Source: Panulirus ornatus
Lineage: Eukaryota > Arthropoda > Malacostraca > Decapoda > Palinuridae
NCBI RefSeq assembly: GCF_036320965.1
Contig: NC_092271.1
Location: forward strand, 20,802,029 to 20,866,028
Direction of reading: 5' to 3'
DNA length: 64,000 nt
The position numbers were made by a program, and so were the translations under genes. Positions 1-12,327 of this stretch are shown piece by piece. The notes under the pieces were generated by a model, which did not search any database, had not been told where the DNA came from, and saw nothing but the letters and a program-made list of their open reading frames with translations. Each line of letters begins with the position of its first letter. Position 1 is the stretch's first letter.

Positions 1-265
1 CGATAATAATACAGTTACATACAGCCCAGAACTCCTACAGACCACTACTAACCACAAGGCTGGTCTCACAAGGTGCGAGGAAACGAAGGAATGAACACAA
101 TGAAAAGAACACGAGTTTTCGACTCGTGCAACATGGGTCTCGGACAACTAACGGAAAGTTGCAAAACCTACAACAGAAACTGCGACAGATATACGTTTAG
201 ACTTAGACTCACGCCCACAGACGTAAGTCAACGCAACTTCCCATTCAGCACACAAAGGCAATGGT

Positions 266-268
<3 letters not shown>

Positions 269-304
<36 letters not shown>
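269..304. repeat. CA microsatellite
   Basis: Eighteen pure CA units. Confidence 0.95.
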
Positions 305-308
<4 letters not shown>

Positions 309-711
309 CACATGATGTTCGCGTTACAACGTCTGCGACACACCCGCCATCACCACGCAGTTGGTGCTGCCCTTACTTGTCCGCCCGTCACCCTCCTAGC
401 ACTACCAACCCGACCAGTACCCCTGCCAGACGTCCTCGGTGAGGTCACCTCCAGCGCTGGCTTATGGCTCGACGAACCAGAGGGTTTTGAACGTCTCTAG
501 CACGGAGGGGACACGTCGTGGACCGTCGTGTGGTGTGTAATGCCCCGAGGACCGCCAATCCCTCTCTTGGCTATCAGGGAGGCCAGAGTTTGGCCAACCC
601 AGGAGTACATTGATTTCCGAAGTTCCCCCTTCCCTTCCTTGCTCTTTAACCCCCACCCACCTCCCACCTCCCTCTCCCAACTACGTTTAGCTGGAGACGC
701 CTATGCGTCTA

Positions 712-765
<54 letters not shown>

Positions 766-1044
766 TCCGTGAGTGGGGAGAGATGTTATGTATGGTTGAG
801 AGACAGTCGTCTGCGGGAGGAGGCAAGAAGCTCTTGTGGGTGAGGTGCACGTCCAGGCGAGGCCCAGATATATTGTTGTTGGTAACACGCAGCGTCGCAG
901 GCGAGTCCTGCTGTCACGGGTGAGAACGACTGTCATACGTAAATTGACCGTGTCGAAGGTGAGTGACAGGAACGTAGGTGACTGATACGGTCGGAAGTCA
1001 GTGACAGTGTCGTGAGTGATATTCGGTGTCGTAAGGGAGGCCTA
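305..1044. other. No gene seen
   Basis: Apart from the GA array, nothing recognisable. ORFs here are short and non-conserved in appearance. Confidence 0.5.
714..762. repeat. GA microsatellite
   Basis: Pure GA tract of about 49 bp. Confidence 0.95.
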
Positions 1045-1143
1045 GTGTCGTACGTGAGTTACGCTTTAGTGTCGCACACTTGACACTTGGTGTCGTATGT
1101 GAGTTACGCTTTAGTGTCGAGCACTTGACACATGGTGTCGTAC
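1045..1143. repeat. 45-bp minisatellite, about 2.2 copies
   Basis: Units begin with GTGTCG at 1045, 1090 and 1135 and contain GTGAGTTACGCTTTAGTGTC. The two full copies differ at a few bases. Confidence 0.85.
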
Positions 1144-1158
1144 TTAGACGTAGGTAGG

Positions 1159-1272
1159 ACATTCACTCATGGGGACGTGGACCGGGGATCTCATTCATGG
1201 GGACAAAAGTATGGGGGTCTCCACTGAAGTGAACACAGTGGCCCTATTACTGGTCCCTATATAGGCTGGTAG
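1159..1272 (+). repeat. Dispersed direct repeat, copy 1
   Basis: About 114 bp starting ACATTCACTCATGGGGACGT and ending near CTGGTAG, repeated with roughly 85-90 percent identity at 1881-1989. Both copies lie downstream of short ACATTCATGGG-type motifs. Confidence 0.75.
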
Positions 1273-1811
1273 TTGACGTACGTAAATGAAAATGCCGAAG
1301 ATGAGAACACTGCGAAGATACAGTGTTTATTGGTGGGGGTGTAGCATAGATGAGCAATGAAGATGAGGGGTGTAGTGTAAGACTATAATGAAGACAAACA
1401 TGAACCTCACTTACGTAAAGAAATAAGGATAATGTACGGACAAATAAAGCTAGTTATCACCTGGATTATAAAAACTATTAATATCAGCATCATCACCCTA
1501 GTTGCCAATGTTTTTCGTTACCGTAAACCTTATTATGGTTATCATTACCAGTCATTATCACTCACATTAACATGATCATTTCCTCCATTCACTGCCGTTA
1601 TCGAGTGGTCTGTTAAGACACCCGGGGCATTAACTTGCCTCCGGAACCCAGGCGTCTCTGATCTCCGTCAGGAGTGCAATAGTCTCGCGAGGAGACAGTG
1701 AGGGGTGATTTAACTCGGGAGTCTGGCTTCATCTTCCAGTTTAATCCAATAGCGAGACATCTCTGTGACGACCTAATGCTGCTGCAACGAAGTCTGGCGA
1801 GGCAAGGAGAC
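1273..1811. other. No gene seen, AT-richer
   Basis: Unassigned sequence with many ATTA/ATCATTA motifs (1440-1600) and no long open frame. Confidence 0.5.
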
Positions 1812-1989
1812 ATGGGTGGGTCTCACATTCATGGGAGACTTAGGCAGGGATCACATTCATGGGAGACTTGAGTAGGTCTGACATTCATGGGGACGTGGAT
1901 GGGGGATCTCATTCATGGGGACAAAAGAATGGGGTTTCCACTGAAGGGGACACAGTGGCCCTCTCACTGGTCCCCATACACACTGGTAG
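1812..1989 (+). repeat. Dispersed direct repeat, copy 2, with short tandem copies of its head
   Basis: The ACATTCATGGG head occurs three times (near 1828, 1853 and 1881). The full second copy follows at 1881-1989 and matches 1159-1272. This looks like local segmental duplication. Confidence 0.7.
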
Positions 1990-2525
1990 ACCTATTAGCC
2001 ATGGACACATCGGTGGCTCCTACATCAACAACCAATCACGAATACACATGTCGTCCTTCAAGGCATCAGGAGGAGGTGCGGACGCGTCCCCTCTCCTCTC
2101 TGGCGTGGGACACAGCAGGTGTGGGAGCAGTTCACCGACGCGAGCCACAGCTCAGGGACCCACCACACGGGCAACTTGAGGGGAAAATGGGCTTAGGACA
2201 TAAACCATATTGTTTACATTTCCATATAAGGGAACTCGTCCAGATTGTCTCGTGTATTACGTGCAGATGTGAGGTACTGCTTTTCCCGTGCGTGATTACC
2301 GTAACGCTAAGCATCGGTCATGAACCATAACGAAAAGTCCACTTTCTTCTGGAAATCAAGACGATTACCTTGACGTAATCACCTGAAGGATAGGATGAAT
2401 GAAATATTGGCTGGACGCTCCTTTACGAATATATTTTTCTCACTTCGCATGTGTGGCGTATATATACTCCAACGCACAGTGCACGCTCTAGTTTTATGGA
2501 ATACACACATGTGCGTCGGTTTGTT

Positions 2526-2528
<3 letters not shown>

Positions 2529-2574
<46 letters not shown>
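2529..2574. repeat. AC microsatellite
   Basis: Pure tract of 23 units. Confidence 0.95.
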
Positions 2575-2576
<2 letters not shown>

Positions 2577-2710
2577 GTGAGAAGCTATTCTTACTAATAC
2601 GTTGCCTTGGGACGAACCGGGGCCGCCGGCTCCCACCACTACCCTACATCTATTCCTCTTCCATGACGCCCACGTCTCAAATTCCAGCGCGAGGCATCGG
2701 TAGCCTCAAC

Positions 2711-2712
<2 letters not shown>

Positions 2713-2774
<62 letters not shown>
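2713..2774. repeat. GT microsatellite
   Basis: Pure GT tract of 31 units. It is the complement type of the AC array 140 bp upstream, so the two form a potential inverted pair. Confidence 0.95.
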
Positions 2775-2777
<3 letters not shown>

Positions 2778-3317
2778 CACGAGAGAAGGATGTAGCGCCA
2801 CCTAGTGAAGATATTCCTCTCCACCTAACACGGGGGATAATAGTGTGGCAGTCTCTGCATCCTCTCAGTCTACAACACACAAACCAACGTAAAAACCACC
2901 CGATTTCTTCGCGTCCTCAACAGATGGCGTTGTAACCGTCCGTGGGGCTCCTAGCGACGTGAGCAGACACCAAGGAGGAAGTGTCACGTCTTGCTAAGAA
3001 AAGGACTGTCGTCCCTACACCACCCGTGCTGGGGAGAGAACCAAGAATGATCAGCCCCTGTATTTCCCCGACGTAATGAGATGAATCATCCCAAACAAGA
3101 GAGAAAGAGAGAGAGGGCACCCACCCTCTCCCCCAACAAAGGACACACCCCCCCAACCCCAGGGCATGGAGGACCTCCCCCCACTAACCGGGAGGGAGGT
3201 GGCGTCCTACTTCACCATGTCCCCTTAATTACCCGGCATCAGGAAGGGGAAATTTGACATCTAATCAGAACTGTTTTGTCTGGCTGATGCACCTGGCTCG
3301 GGTGGGTTGGGTGGGGG

Positions 3318-3342
3318 AAGAGTCTCTGCCGGGCATCGAACC
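3318..3342 (-). other. tRNA T-arm-like B box
   Basis: On the minus strand CCGGG-TTCGATG-CCCGG forms a perfect 5-bp stem with a 7-nt loop, as in a tRNA T arm. No matching cloverleaf is present upstream. It could be the B box of a tRNA-derived SINE or chance. Confidence 0.25.
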
Positions 3343-3445
3343 CGGGAGTTCTTGCAAGCCCAGTGGGTGAATGGCACATCTTTTCTCTTAGTGACACACT
3401 TGCCACTGAGAACAAAATACTGCTGTCAGAAATGTGTACCGCCCT

Positions 3446-3556
<111 letters not shown>

Positions 3557-4380
3557 ACCGCAACACTAGGAACCACATATTGTTCATGCCATTTCTTTTT
3601 CCTCTTCTCTTATCATCAATCGTATTCCAGCTTCCAACAAGTACCACCTTGACCCAAGTTACGACGGCATTGCCTTCGACCTAGGTGACCGGTGGGGGTC
3701 AAACGCAAGGGGTACCGAACGTGTGGTGAAAAATGATGGCGTACGGAGGATGATGAAAGCTCCAACGGGACATGAGAGAGAGAGAGTGTATTGAAGCTTG
3801 CTTTTGACCTAATCCCCCTGAGGCGTGGTCAACATCCAAGGCGTTGTGAGGATGGCCTTTGACCTAACATTTGGACGTGCACATACGTGACGACGCCCCA
3901 GCAAACATACGGCACACACTCACTCGCTTGCAAATGGTGGCGTCTATAGTGTGGGTGTGTATCCGGAGCATTATGAAAACATGACGAGAAAAAGAAAATA
4001 GAATCGTGCATAATTACATATATTCTATCTAAACTGTTCTGGACTCAAAGCCTTCCTTTAGGGAGATGATCAAAAAACACTATAGCCTCTCTACAAGAGA
4101 TATTCATCCGAAGGTGAGGAAATGTGAAAACGAATACATTCCAACACACAACAGATCTGAAGACTGTATACGTATGTATATACAGCGAGCGCATCTACCC
4201 ACGAACACCCAGGGCAAAGTGCTTTCGTGGTGGAAGACGTGTTACTCTCTTAGGTTAGGACTCGTCCAATTCTTTTTAACTTCAGGAACCCCCCTTTTCA
4301 CGCGAGAGTTCCTCCAGCCTCTGAGGCTACGTTACGATCCGTAGCAGTGGAAGGGATGGGCTACTCCTCTCTTGGAGAGG

Positions 4381-4383
<3 letters not shown>
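3557..4383. other. No gene seen
   Basis: Unassigned sequence. Only short open frames and a brief GA run near 3777. Confidence 0.5.

Positions 4384-4454
<71 letters not shown>
4384..4454. repeat. AG microsatellite
   Basis: Pure tract of about 71 bp. Confidence 0.95.
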
Positions 4455-4456
<2 letters not shown>

Positions 4457-4935
4457 TTGTGGAATCCCCTCCACCCCGCTGTGTTCGCTACGTTAGCCGA
4501 GATAAAATGTTGTCTTGAAAACCCCGCTTCCGGCGGGGTCTCTGCGAACCCCAGGGCCTCACAGGAGGCAGCTCCTTCTTGCTCTCCCCCCTGGTCCACT
4601 GCTCTACTCCCTCCCTCCCCAGGATTTCCTCTTACCCATCTATTCCCGGGTGTTCCTCCTTCCTTGGTACACAACCTCATTCGCACCATCCTCCTCCGTT
4701 TTTGCTTTCCTTTCCTTTCCTTCCTCGTATCTTTCTTTCTTCCTCTTCCTTCCGTCATTCATTCTTTCTCCTCTTCAATTACTCTTCTGTGTCTCTTTCT
4801 GCCTCTTTCCTTCCCACTACCGTTTTAAAGTCCTCCCTCTCTTCCTCTCTTCCCTCCTTCCCACCCTCCCTCTCATTATACTGCCCCCTCGACATCCACC
4901 CTCCTCCTCCTCCTCCTCCACATAATCTATAACCT
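4455..4935. other. Pyrimidine-rich segment
   Basis: Strongly C/T-rich on the plus strand, which keeps several overlapping frames open. No domain is recognisable. Confidence 0.6.
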
Positions 4936-4953
4936 CCCCCCCCCCCCCCCCCC
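4936..4953. repeat. Poly-C tract
   Basis: Eighteen cytosines. A G12 run follows at 5030-5041, so the two could pair. Confidence 0.9.
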
Positions 4954-5156
4954 GTACCCAGGAAAGCCACACAAGTGTCCAGCTCGGGCCACCGCCGCCG
5001 CCGTGGGCCCCCTGCCTCTGCTGGAAAGTGGGGGGGGGGGGTTGTTTAATTACCTCTTGACTGATGTGGAAATAACCTGCCAATCACAGGCCTACGTTTT
5101 CCGTCGAGCGTATTATCTCTGGATATTCTAATATCTTTTTATTGCACTTTCAAGAA

Positions 5157-5158
<2 letters not shown>

Positions 5159-5230
<72 letters not shown>
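5159..5230. repeat. AT microsatellite
   Basis: Pure AT tract of 36 units directly abutting a family A retroelement. Confidence 0.95.
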
Positions 5231-5233
<3 letters not shown>

Positions 5234-5317
5234 GGTGGGTTGGGCCATTCATTTCGTCTGTTTCCTTGCGCTACCTCGCTAACGCGGGAGAGCGACAAAG
5301 CAAAATAAATAAATAAA
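5231..5317 (+). mobile_element. Short interspersed retroelement, family A, 3' part
   Basis: Begins directly after a 72-bp TA array with GTGGGTGGGTTGGGCC, continues with TTTCGTCTGTTTCCTT and GCGCTACCTCGCTAACGCGG, and ends in an A-rich tail of repeated AAAT units near 5304-5317. The same order of motifs occurs at 20455-20558. One CA present in the other copies (GACAGCGAC) is missing here (GAGAGCGAC). No target-site duplication is obvious because the left boundary is a TA array. Confidence 0.65.
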
Positions 5318-5654
5318 TGTCCATACATAAACTCCTGCATGACCAGCTGCATGATCTCCAGCAAACTGTAAGACGAAGACTTTATACGTAGTCGACCTCA
5401 AAAAATCACATCACAATACCGTGACACCACCACAGCAGCAGCGACATCCATCACAGAGCGTTATATAACGCACCGGGAACCACGTCTTACCCATAGCACA
5501 CAAAGTCTGCACCTACACCAAAGCCCTCAAGCCACCCTTTTTTAAACCCCAGTCAGACACGAGCCCAACCTGAACCCCCTCTAGTGGCATGAACTGGACA
5601 ATCATTCTCACTCACCAAAACACCACAACTTTTCTGGGCGTCAAATACGACACA

Positions 5655-5656
<2 letters not shown>

Positions 5657-5690
<34 letters not shown>
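5657..5690. repeat. CA microsatellite inside LINE remnant
   Basis: Seventeen CA units interrupting the Jockey-like coding remnant. Confidence 0.95.
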
Positions 5691-5692
<2 letters not shown>

Positions 5693-6450
5693 ACATTCCC
5701 TCCCCACACCACACCACAAATATCAACACCGAAAAACAACGTGCAAACTGAAGGGCCATCAGAACACTAACTGGTACGATATTTGGACAACGCAACACAG
5801 AGAATCCTTTAGTGTCCTCCACTAACAGTTCATCCGCTCCATCCTAAGCCACGCCTCACCAGCCAGGTCGTCCACCCTCTCAAAAGCAAGCGCAATGAAA
5901 GCTGCAAACCCACACGAAAACTGACCCCCTTCGAAGAATAACGGCCTGCCTAGCAACCACAAACACTCCCAACACCTACACGGTGGAACGGTGATCCTCC
6001 GAGCACAACCCCAAGTCAAACAGGCTCGGCATTCAATTCTCTGTAACAGCACTTGTGTAGACTCCTGTCATCCACACCACTCCATACCTAACCTCCAATC
6101 CCTTGACACATATAAAAGCTTAAGCCACCCGCCCTCCCACTGCCTTATACTTCAAGCACCTGTAGTCACAGATCCTCCCACCCATCCACCCCTACAAACA
6201 CAGCAGTGACAAAACACATGCAGACCCGATACGACCCGGCAAAGCCAGTGAGCAATCGCCCTCCCCTACTCCCCAGCTCAGACTTAAACGCCATCCCTAA
6301 TTATGGGAAAAGATAATGATATTCCACCATTCAAGCTATTGAGACACTGTTTGCGTGTGGTGCGCGGCTTCATTAAACTTGTGCCGCTCTGCTGACGAGA
6401 AGAATATAAAGGACTTTCAGGGATGTTTTCTAGCAAACTTATGCTACTAA

Positions 6451-6780
6451 TCTGGAAAAACACAACCCCACCTCCCTAGACATGCACCAGTTACACTTTC
6501 TCGTCTACGCTCTGGAAAAACACAATCCCACCTCCCTAGACATGCACCAGTTACACTTTCTCGTCTACGCTCTGGACATCAAACTCTCCTCACAACGCTT
6601 ACATACACCGATTCAGCGTATCGCACACACGATCTTCACGCCTCCACTGCAGCCAACACGATGAAAGACACCGGCCACTCACGCACCACTGTACTTTTAC
6701 GAACCGAGGTGTCCCGCCCGGTGAACGTGGCCGACTTCCTGAACGCTGCGGGAGTCTTAGAGACGATTACAAGGAAATAA
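6451..6780 (+). pseudogene. C-terminal open frame of the Jockey-like LINE, with an in-frame 60-bp duplication
   Basis: Open frame of about 110 codons without a usable start codon, following a TAA at 6448-6450 and ending with TAA at 6778-6780. The first 20 codons (6451-6510) are repeated almost exactly in 6511-6570, so the block LPRHAPVTLSRLRSG appears twice. In related LINEs a LPR-x(4)-TLSRLRSG block precedes the cysteine/histidine-rich C-terminus. Here that region carries no cysteines, so a zinc-binding function is not visible. The end RPVNVADFLNAAGVL matches the LW-x-RPV-x-VADFLN ending of this LINE family. The duplication keeps frame because it is exactly 60 bp. Confidence 0.75.
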
Positions 6781-7116
6781 CTGAGTATGAAATGAAGACG
6801 AGGATTAACGTATACGTCTAGCCAAAGCCTCTAAGGTTGAAGGAGGCAGAGGCACGTCATGATGATGAAAAATGACGTGTGTTACCTGGCCAGCCTCACG
6901 CCTGAAGGACGGAGAAGGCACGTGAAGGTGACGAGGAATGACGCGTCGCGTCGGCTGTACAATGCCTGCGGGTGGAGGTGCCTGCGTGCTCGGGAGTGCT
7001 CTCGAGCAGTCGTTATGACGGCCTGGAGTAATCTCAAGGTTTACTTCAGACATGCCCATCCACACAGTAAGGTGGTGGAGAACGGCGGGAAAACAAAACA
7101 AAAGGACCAGAAGCCG

Positions 7117-7118
<2 letters not shown>

Positions 7119-7198
<80 letters not shown>
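7119..7198. repeat. GA microsatellite
   Basis: Pure tract of 40 units. Confidence 0.95.
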
Positions 7199-7200
<2 letters not shown>

Positions 7201-7587
7201 CGAGATGTAAGCCTATGGTATCACGGACGCTATTCAAGTACGAGACAACATAGATAAGCTGATAGAAAAAAAAAATTTTTTATCTCCCGAGTCTTAAAGA
7301 AAACACGATGCTGGTCTCGAGGTGATAAAAAATAGATAAGAAAAAAAAATACTTTGGCAGGTAGGAAAAAAAAAAAAAGGACAGGAAAACTTGTTACATG
7401 ATACTAACAGTTTTCCAGCGTTAATCTACTGCTTCTTACAAAACCTTCGGGGAAAGTATTAATTGGATGTCAACGTTTTTACCCAGGTTTCCTAGCTATC
7501 GCCTCCTTCAGCCACGATTCTTCACAAATACTTAAATAGTTTGTAATCTAAGAGAGGATGTAGAGTTCTCACGGGTCTTCATTTCGT

Positions 7588-7599
7588 GCGTGTGTGTGT

Positions 7600-7649
<50 letters not shown>

Positions 7650-7670
7650 GTGTGTGTGTGCGCGTGCGTG
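7588..7670. repeat. GT microsatellite, interrupted
   Basis: GT tract with a few A and C substitutions, GC-containing at the right end. Confidence 0.95.
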
Positions 7671-7785
7671 TTTAAAGTCACACTATATCATATCCCGTTC
7701 ACTACACGACTGAAACCGGCTTAGAAAGTTTTAATGGCGTCTTGTGTGACTCCCATGTTGCATTAGAGGCGGAGGTGTCGAGGTA

Positions 7786-7814
7786 GTCAGGAGGAGGAGG
7801 AGGAGGAGGAGGAG
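7786..7814. repeat. GGA microsatellite
   Basis: Nine to ten GGA units, 27 bp before a GA array. Confidence 0.9.
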
Positions 7815-7835
7815 ATGGCGGGTTAAAAAGAAGAC

Positions 7836-7840
<5 letters not shown>

Positions 7841-7912
<72 letters not shown>
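7841..7912. repeat. GA microsatellite
   Basis: Pure tract of 36 units. Confidence 0.95.
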
Positions 7913-7916
<4 letters not shown>

Positions 7917-8719
7917 GGAAACGCAGGAGGGAAAAGGCCAGTAAACGGAGGATGTGTGTAGGCCTGGACATACAGATGGGATGAGGGATGTTAGAGAACA
8001 GAGGACACAGACGATGGAGTAGGGAAAGATAACACAATGTGATGGAGTAGGCGAAAATAAGATCATGTGATGGAGTTGGCGAAGATAAGACAGTGTGATG
8101 GAGGAGGTGGACAAAACCTCCCGAGTTTATGAGCACAAAAATAACGAGACAATTATGAGAGGCCCCCACGCCTCACACAAGACATCTCTGTCAACTTTCC
8201 CGACGAAAGTTTTTGCCGTCAAAACACAGTTACACATACTCAGCTCCGCCATGGAGAGCGAGGGGGGGAGAGCTGTAGGTGACACGTCCAGTGAAGAAGA
8301 GGGTTTTTGAATCCGTCAGAAAGCTACCGTGGAAACCAGCAGTAGAGCATCCATTCACAGAATACAGACACAGGCTTCGCCCCCTCTCTTTACGAGTCTT
8401 CACACCGGCAGCATGGTATCCACCCAAAGACTTTCCCCTCCTCCTCCTTCTCCTTCTCTTCCTCCTCCTCCTGCACCATACATCATCCCTCCTCACCTGT
8501 CCTCATGATCCACGGCACCCGCCTCACTCACAACAGCGGAGGATAACTGATATTCACACCGAGGTGTCTGGTGATGGTGTAGGGGGGTGTGCCAGGTCGA
8601 GGCGCTTCCTCTTGGGATTCCATTACGACAAAAATGCCAGCACAATGAACATTCCTCAACTAGCAAGATTCCAGGACTCCGGATGACTGTGCGTAATGCC
8701 CCGCCCGACAGTCTTGCTC

Positions 8720-8935
8720 GGGAGGAGGTGGAGGAGGAGGAGGAGGAGACACGAGATAAGGAAGAGGAGAATGACCAAGACGAAGAGGAACAAGATTAGG
8801 AGGAGGACGAGGAGGAAGAAGACGTAGGAGGAAGAACATCACAAATAGGAGGAAGAGAGGAGAGGAAAAGAGGGAGGAAGAAATAGACGAAGAGGAAGAA
8901 AGTTAGGAGGAGGAGGAGGAGAGAGTGAGGGAGGG
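8720..8935. repeat. AGG/GAA-rich purine block
   Basis: Nearly all purine on the plus strand for over 200 bp, with short GGA runs. Low complexity, no gene. Confidence 0.7.
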
Positions 8936-9501
8936 AAATCCTTGAAAGCGTGTACTACCTAGACGAATAAATAGGATCGGTGAGAGTACATGTACAACGC
9001 GTAGTCAAACGTGGGGAGGAAAAGTTACAGATAACGGAGCAGGAGAGAAACACGAGGAGGAGGAGGAGGAGGATGACAAATGACGGAGCAACAGCAAATG
9101 AGAAGTGTCTTCAGTTGGATAGAAAAGACATACACCTGATGGGAGAGAGAGAGAGAGAAAAAAAAAGAAGATAAGCAAATGAGAGATACATGAGTAAAGA
9201 GACATGGGATGGAGGAGAGAAAGAGAGAAAGCGTAGTATAAAAAAAATGTAATGAACGTTTACCGTGGGCAGACAATCGCACAAACACAGGAATAACAAA
9301 AGGAGAACATTTGGAGGTAATCAAACGAGGACAAACGCAAGAAACTTCAAATGAAATTGGAACGTGAAATTGAAAGGGGCCGCCACAAGGACGGACCAGA
9401 GACGGCGCTGATACAGGATGGTGTTGCCGAATGAGAGGTAAAAGATAAGACCATCATATACAACCAACTATGCGATGACACTGATAGAAAAAAAACGAAT
9501 G

Positions 9502-9502
<1 letters not shown>

Positions 9503-9571
<69 letters not shown>
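9503..9571. repeat. CT microsatellite
   Basis: Pure tract of about 69 bp. Confidence 0.95.
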
Positions 9572-9573
<2 letters not shown>

Positions 9574-9726
9574 CTCGTTCTCACGAGCGACCGAAATGAG
9601 TGAATCTTCTATTGGGAATTATCTAGTCCAATTGGAGATTAACTCTTTCGTATTTATCTATCTAATGAGCGACATCTCAGGTCGCCCACTGAACACGGCT
9701 AACCTCGAAATCACCAGTGTTGGGAA

Positions 9727-9728
<2 letters not shown>

Positions 9729-9801
<73 letters not shown>
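9729..9801. repeat. TA microsatellite
   Basis: Pure tract of about 73 bp. Confidence 0.95.
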
Positions 9802-9804
<3 letters not shown>

Positions 9805-10041
9805 GAAGCATTGTATCCTCACTTGGTAATCTGGCAGTTCTCTGTGTGTACATCTGAGAAAAAAATATGTCGTCTCGTTCATAAACTTGGTCGAGTTAGG
9901 GCAAGTCACGGCTGCAACGGAGACCCGTGTGGATGAAATGCTGTCTAACACGGTAAAACAAGGTTTAAGGGAAACAGAGTTAGAATAATGGTTTGATCAG
10001 CATCGCTACATCAACTCGAACCTCATTGACGCAGGGTGGAT

Positions 10042-10083
<42 letters not shown>

Positions 10084-10797
10084 GCCATGCATCCTTTGAG
10101 GGAGTTTCCCTCATCAGAACTTGGGTGTTTTCTCCTACCCCACCATCAACCCTCACCCCGCCACGCCAGCACAGGACAAGGACTTTGCGACAGCGTTCCC
10201 CCTTCAGATGGCATTTCCCTCGCAAAGTCTTACATATGAATATCAAATCAGCACACAGCATGACGACGCAGGTGCGGAGAGGTGAATGGCGTTCGTAAGG
10301 GATCTTCTCGAGGGAGAGTGGAGACAGGTGCTAGAGAGAGAGAGGGGTGGTGTAGCAGCGCACCCTCAAGGTCAAACGACTCGATACACATTTGGTGTGG
10401 GTTGTCTTGAGATGACTATGTTATCCTGTTCGTCTCGTCTGTCTGTTGCCCGAGCCTGCCTCCTGCCTCAAAAAAAAAAAAAAGAAAATAATAATCTTTT
10501 AGCGGCTCCTTGTCAGGGTCGGCCCTCTTCACATTTGGTCCATTTCAGATTACATCAATGTGACTTTATTTTCAGCAGGAAGAGAGACAATGGTCTTCGT
10601 GTATTTATGTAGTCGAGAGGACCCTCTCTCGGGCACGTACTTCCTCAGTGGATGGTGACACACACAAGTCAGCACTGGCTTGCCCGGTGTTGGACCAGCA
10701 TGGGATCGAAACCTGGGAGCGGCAGTCGGCCCACAGCATATTCCAGGTGTTCATCCTCCCATTGGAACTGGTCGATATATGTTACCTGGGTTAAAAT

Positions 10798-10798
<1 letters not shown>
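9802..10798. other. No gene seen
   Basis: Unassigned sequence between microsatellites, with an A13 run at about 10471-10483. Confidence 0.5.
10045..10081. repeat. CA microsatellite
   Basis: Eighteen units. Confidence 0.95.

Positions 10799-10859
<61 letters not shown>
10799..10859. repeat. GT microsatellite
   Basis: Thirty pure units. Confidence 0.95.
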
Positions 10860-10861
<2 letters not shown>

Positions 10862-11692
10862 ACGGCGCCAGGAACAGACGAAGACAAGGTTTCACTCGCT
10901 CAGGATCTCTGCCCGTCATTACTCTCACAGTTCCAACAGTGGAGTCGCCTTCCATCACACTACCGGACACGTCAGCTTAAAAACCCACCGTCCTCGCTCC
11001 TTGTACTGCCTCGGACGTCTTAATTATTGCAGGGGTTTCGTCTTCGGCCAATACCATCGCGTCTTCTCGACTCTCATCTTCTGAGAATGTATTGCCCTCT
11101 GTTTTCTTTGACGACCCTTCTCTTGTTCAGCCCTTCCTGCTGTAAGTCTACGTGCAGACGCGGACGACCCCGACCCTCCCCTTCGTCAGCAGTGGTCGGG
11201 ATTCTTTCGCCGACTCTACGAAACGCTACGTCAGCATCCTTGTATAAAACATTCCTCCCTCCCAATATGTTCCCAGGAAGCCATAACCGACTTACGGACC
11301 CCGAAGTCAGTGGCTATATTTCAAAAATCTTGCGAAAAGACGCATAGTATCTCCTCCTCCTCCTCCTCCCCACAAGACTGTCCCTCTGTCTCCTGCAGTT
11401 CCCCCGCCCACACCAAGCAGAGGCGTCCTCACTCCTCCTGTATAACCCAAAGTCGACGAAAATCTGATACGTCACATTTTTCCGAATCAGTCTAATGCCA
11501 CATGCAGACGCGGGTGGAAAAATCCTCAGACACGCCAAAAGCTCCGAAGTCTCGACTCCCGCCCGACCGAAGCCGTAACGAACCCCTTTGTCCACACTTG
11601 TCGAGACAAAAGGACTCGGTAGGGCTTCGTTTTAACTCTGTCGCAAGACGTCGGAGCTCTGGGAGTGTCGGAATGCCTTTTGAAGAATAAGA
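10860..11692. other. No gene seen
   Basis: Several overlapping open frames of about 60-130 codons, none with a recognisable motif. Confidence 0.5.
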
Positions 11693-11820
11693 CGTATCGC
11701 AAGACCTAGAAAGTTTCAGGCGTGTCGCAGGACTTTAAGAGTTTCAGACATGTCGCAAGACCTTGAAAGTTTCAGACGCGTCGCAAGCCCTTGAAAGTTT
11801 CAGACGTGTCACACGACCTT
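11693..11820. repeat. 28-bp minisatellite, about 4.5 copies
   Basis: The GTGTCGCAAGACCTTGAAAG-type unit recurs with starts at 11721, 11749, 11777 and 11805 (period exactly 28). Confidence 0.85.
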
Positions 11821-12248
11821 ACATCCAAGACTGTTCTCACACCTCTACTTCGCCTGCATGGGAGACTTGTCGTCATTGCGTGGTCCCCGCCCACGCAAAG
11901 TCCCCCCCTTGATAGCTTTCATTTTCTTCACATCAGTTCTTCCGTCTCTCTCCTCATCCCATCCCCTCGACCCAAGCCATCCCCAACCGCCTACGCCCTG
12001 CCTGGCGCCCTCACCAGCGCCCCGTACTTATGAAATATTTGTCCACCCATCAATCCGGCCATAATTACTCTTTTTATTGCCAGGATGATCGCCCACGCCG
12101 GGCAGGAGGGCCATTGTTGGTGGTGGGATATATACCCTGGGGGACGCCAGAGCAATCACCACCCACGATATCCAAGCCATACTGATAAGACGGATTTACT
12201 GATGCATTAATTGGGTTCTCGGCGTGATAGATAACCAGTATCGTTCCA

Positions 12249-12250
<2 letters not shown>

Positions 12251-12325
<75 letters not shown>
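12251..12325. repeat. TA microsatellite
   Basis: About 37 units, abutting the A-rich 3' end of the family B retroelement. Confidence 0.95.

Positions 12326-12327
<2 letters not shown>

Larger units (their letters stand above)
5405..6780 (+). pseudogene. Jockey-like LINE remnant, ORF2 from after the RT core to the C-terminus
   Basis: Decayed 3' half of a non-LTR retrotransposon ORF2. Reading the plus strand across frames gives the usual order of a Jockey-type protein. At about 5600-5650 is a piece resembling the conserved T-x-x-LGV-x-x-DT segment (seen: TTFLGVKYDT). At about 5758-5820 is RTLTGTIFGQ, and at about 5826-5865 QFIRSILSHASPA, which are the hallmark segments after the RT palm. The last 110 codons (6451-6780) form an open frame ending in RPVNVADFLNAAGVL and a TAA stop. 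Upstream frames carry stops and frameshifts, and a CA microsatellite (5657-5690) sits inside the coding part, so the element is dead. The family assignment is from motif memory. A second copy of the same family lies at 55560-56375. Confidence 0.8.
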
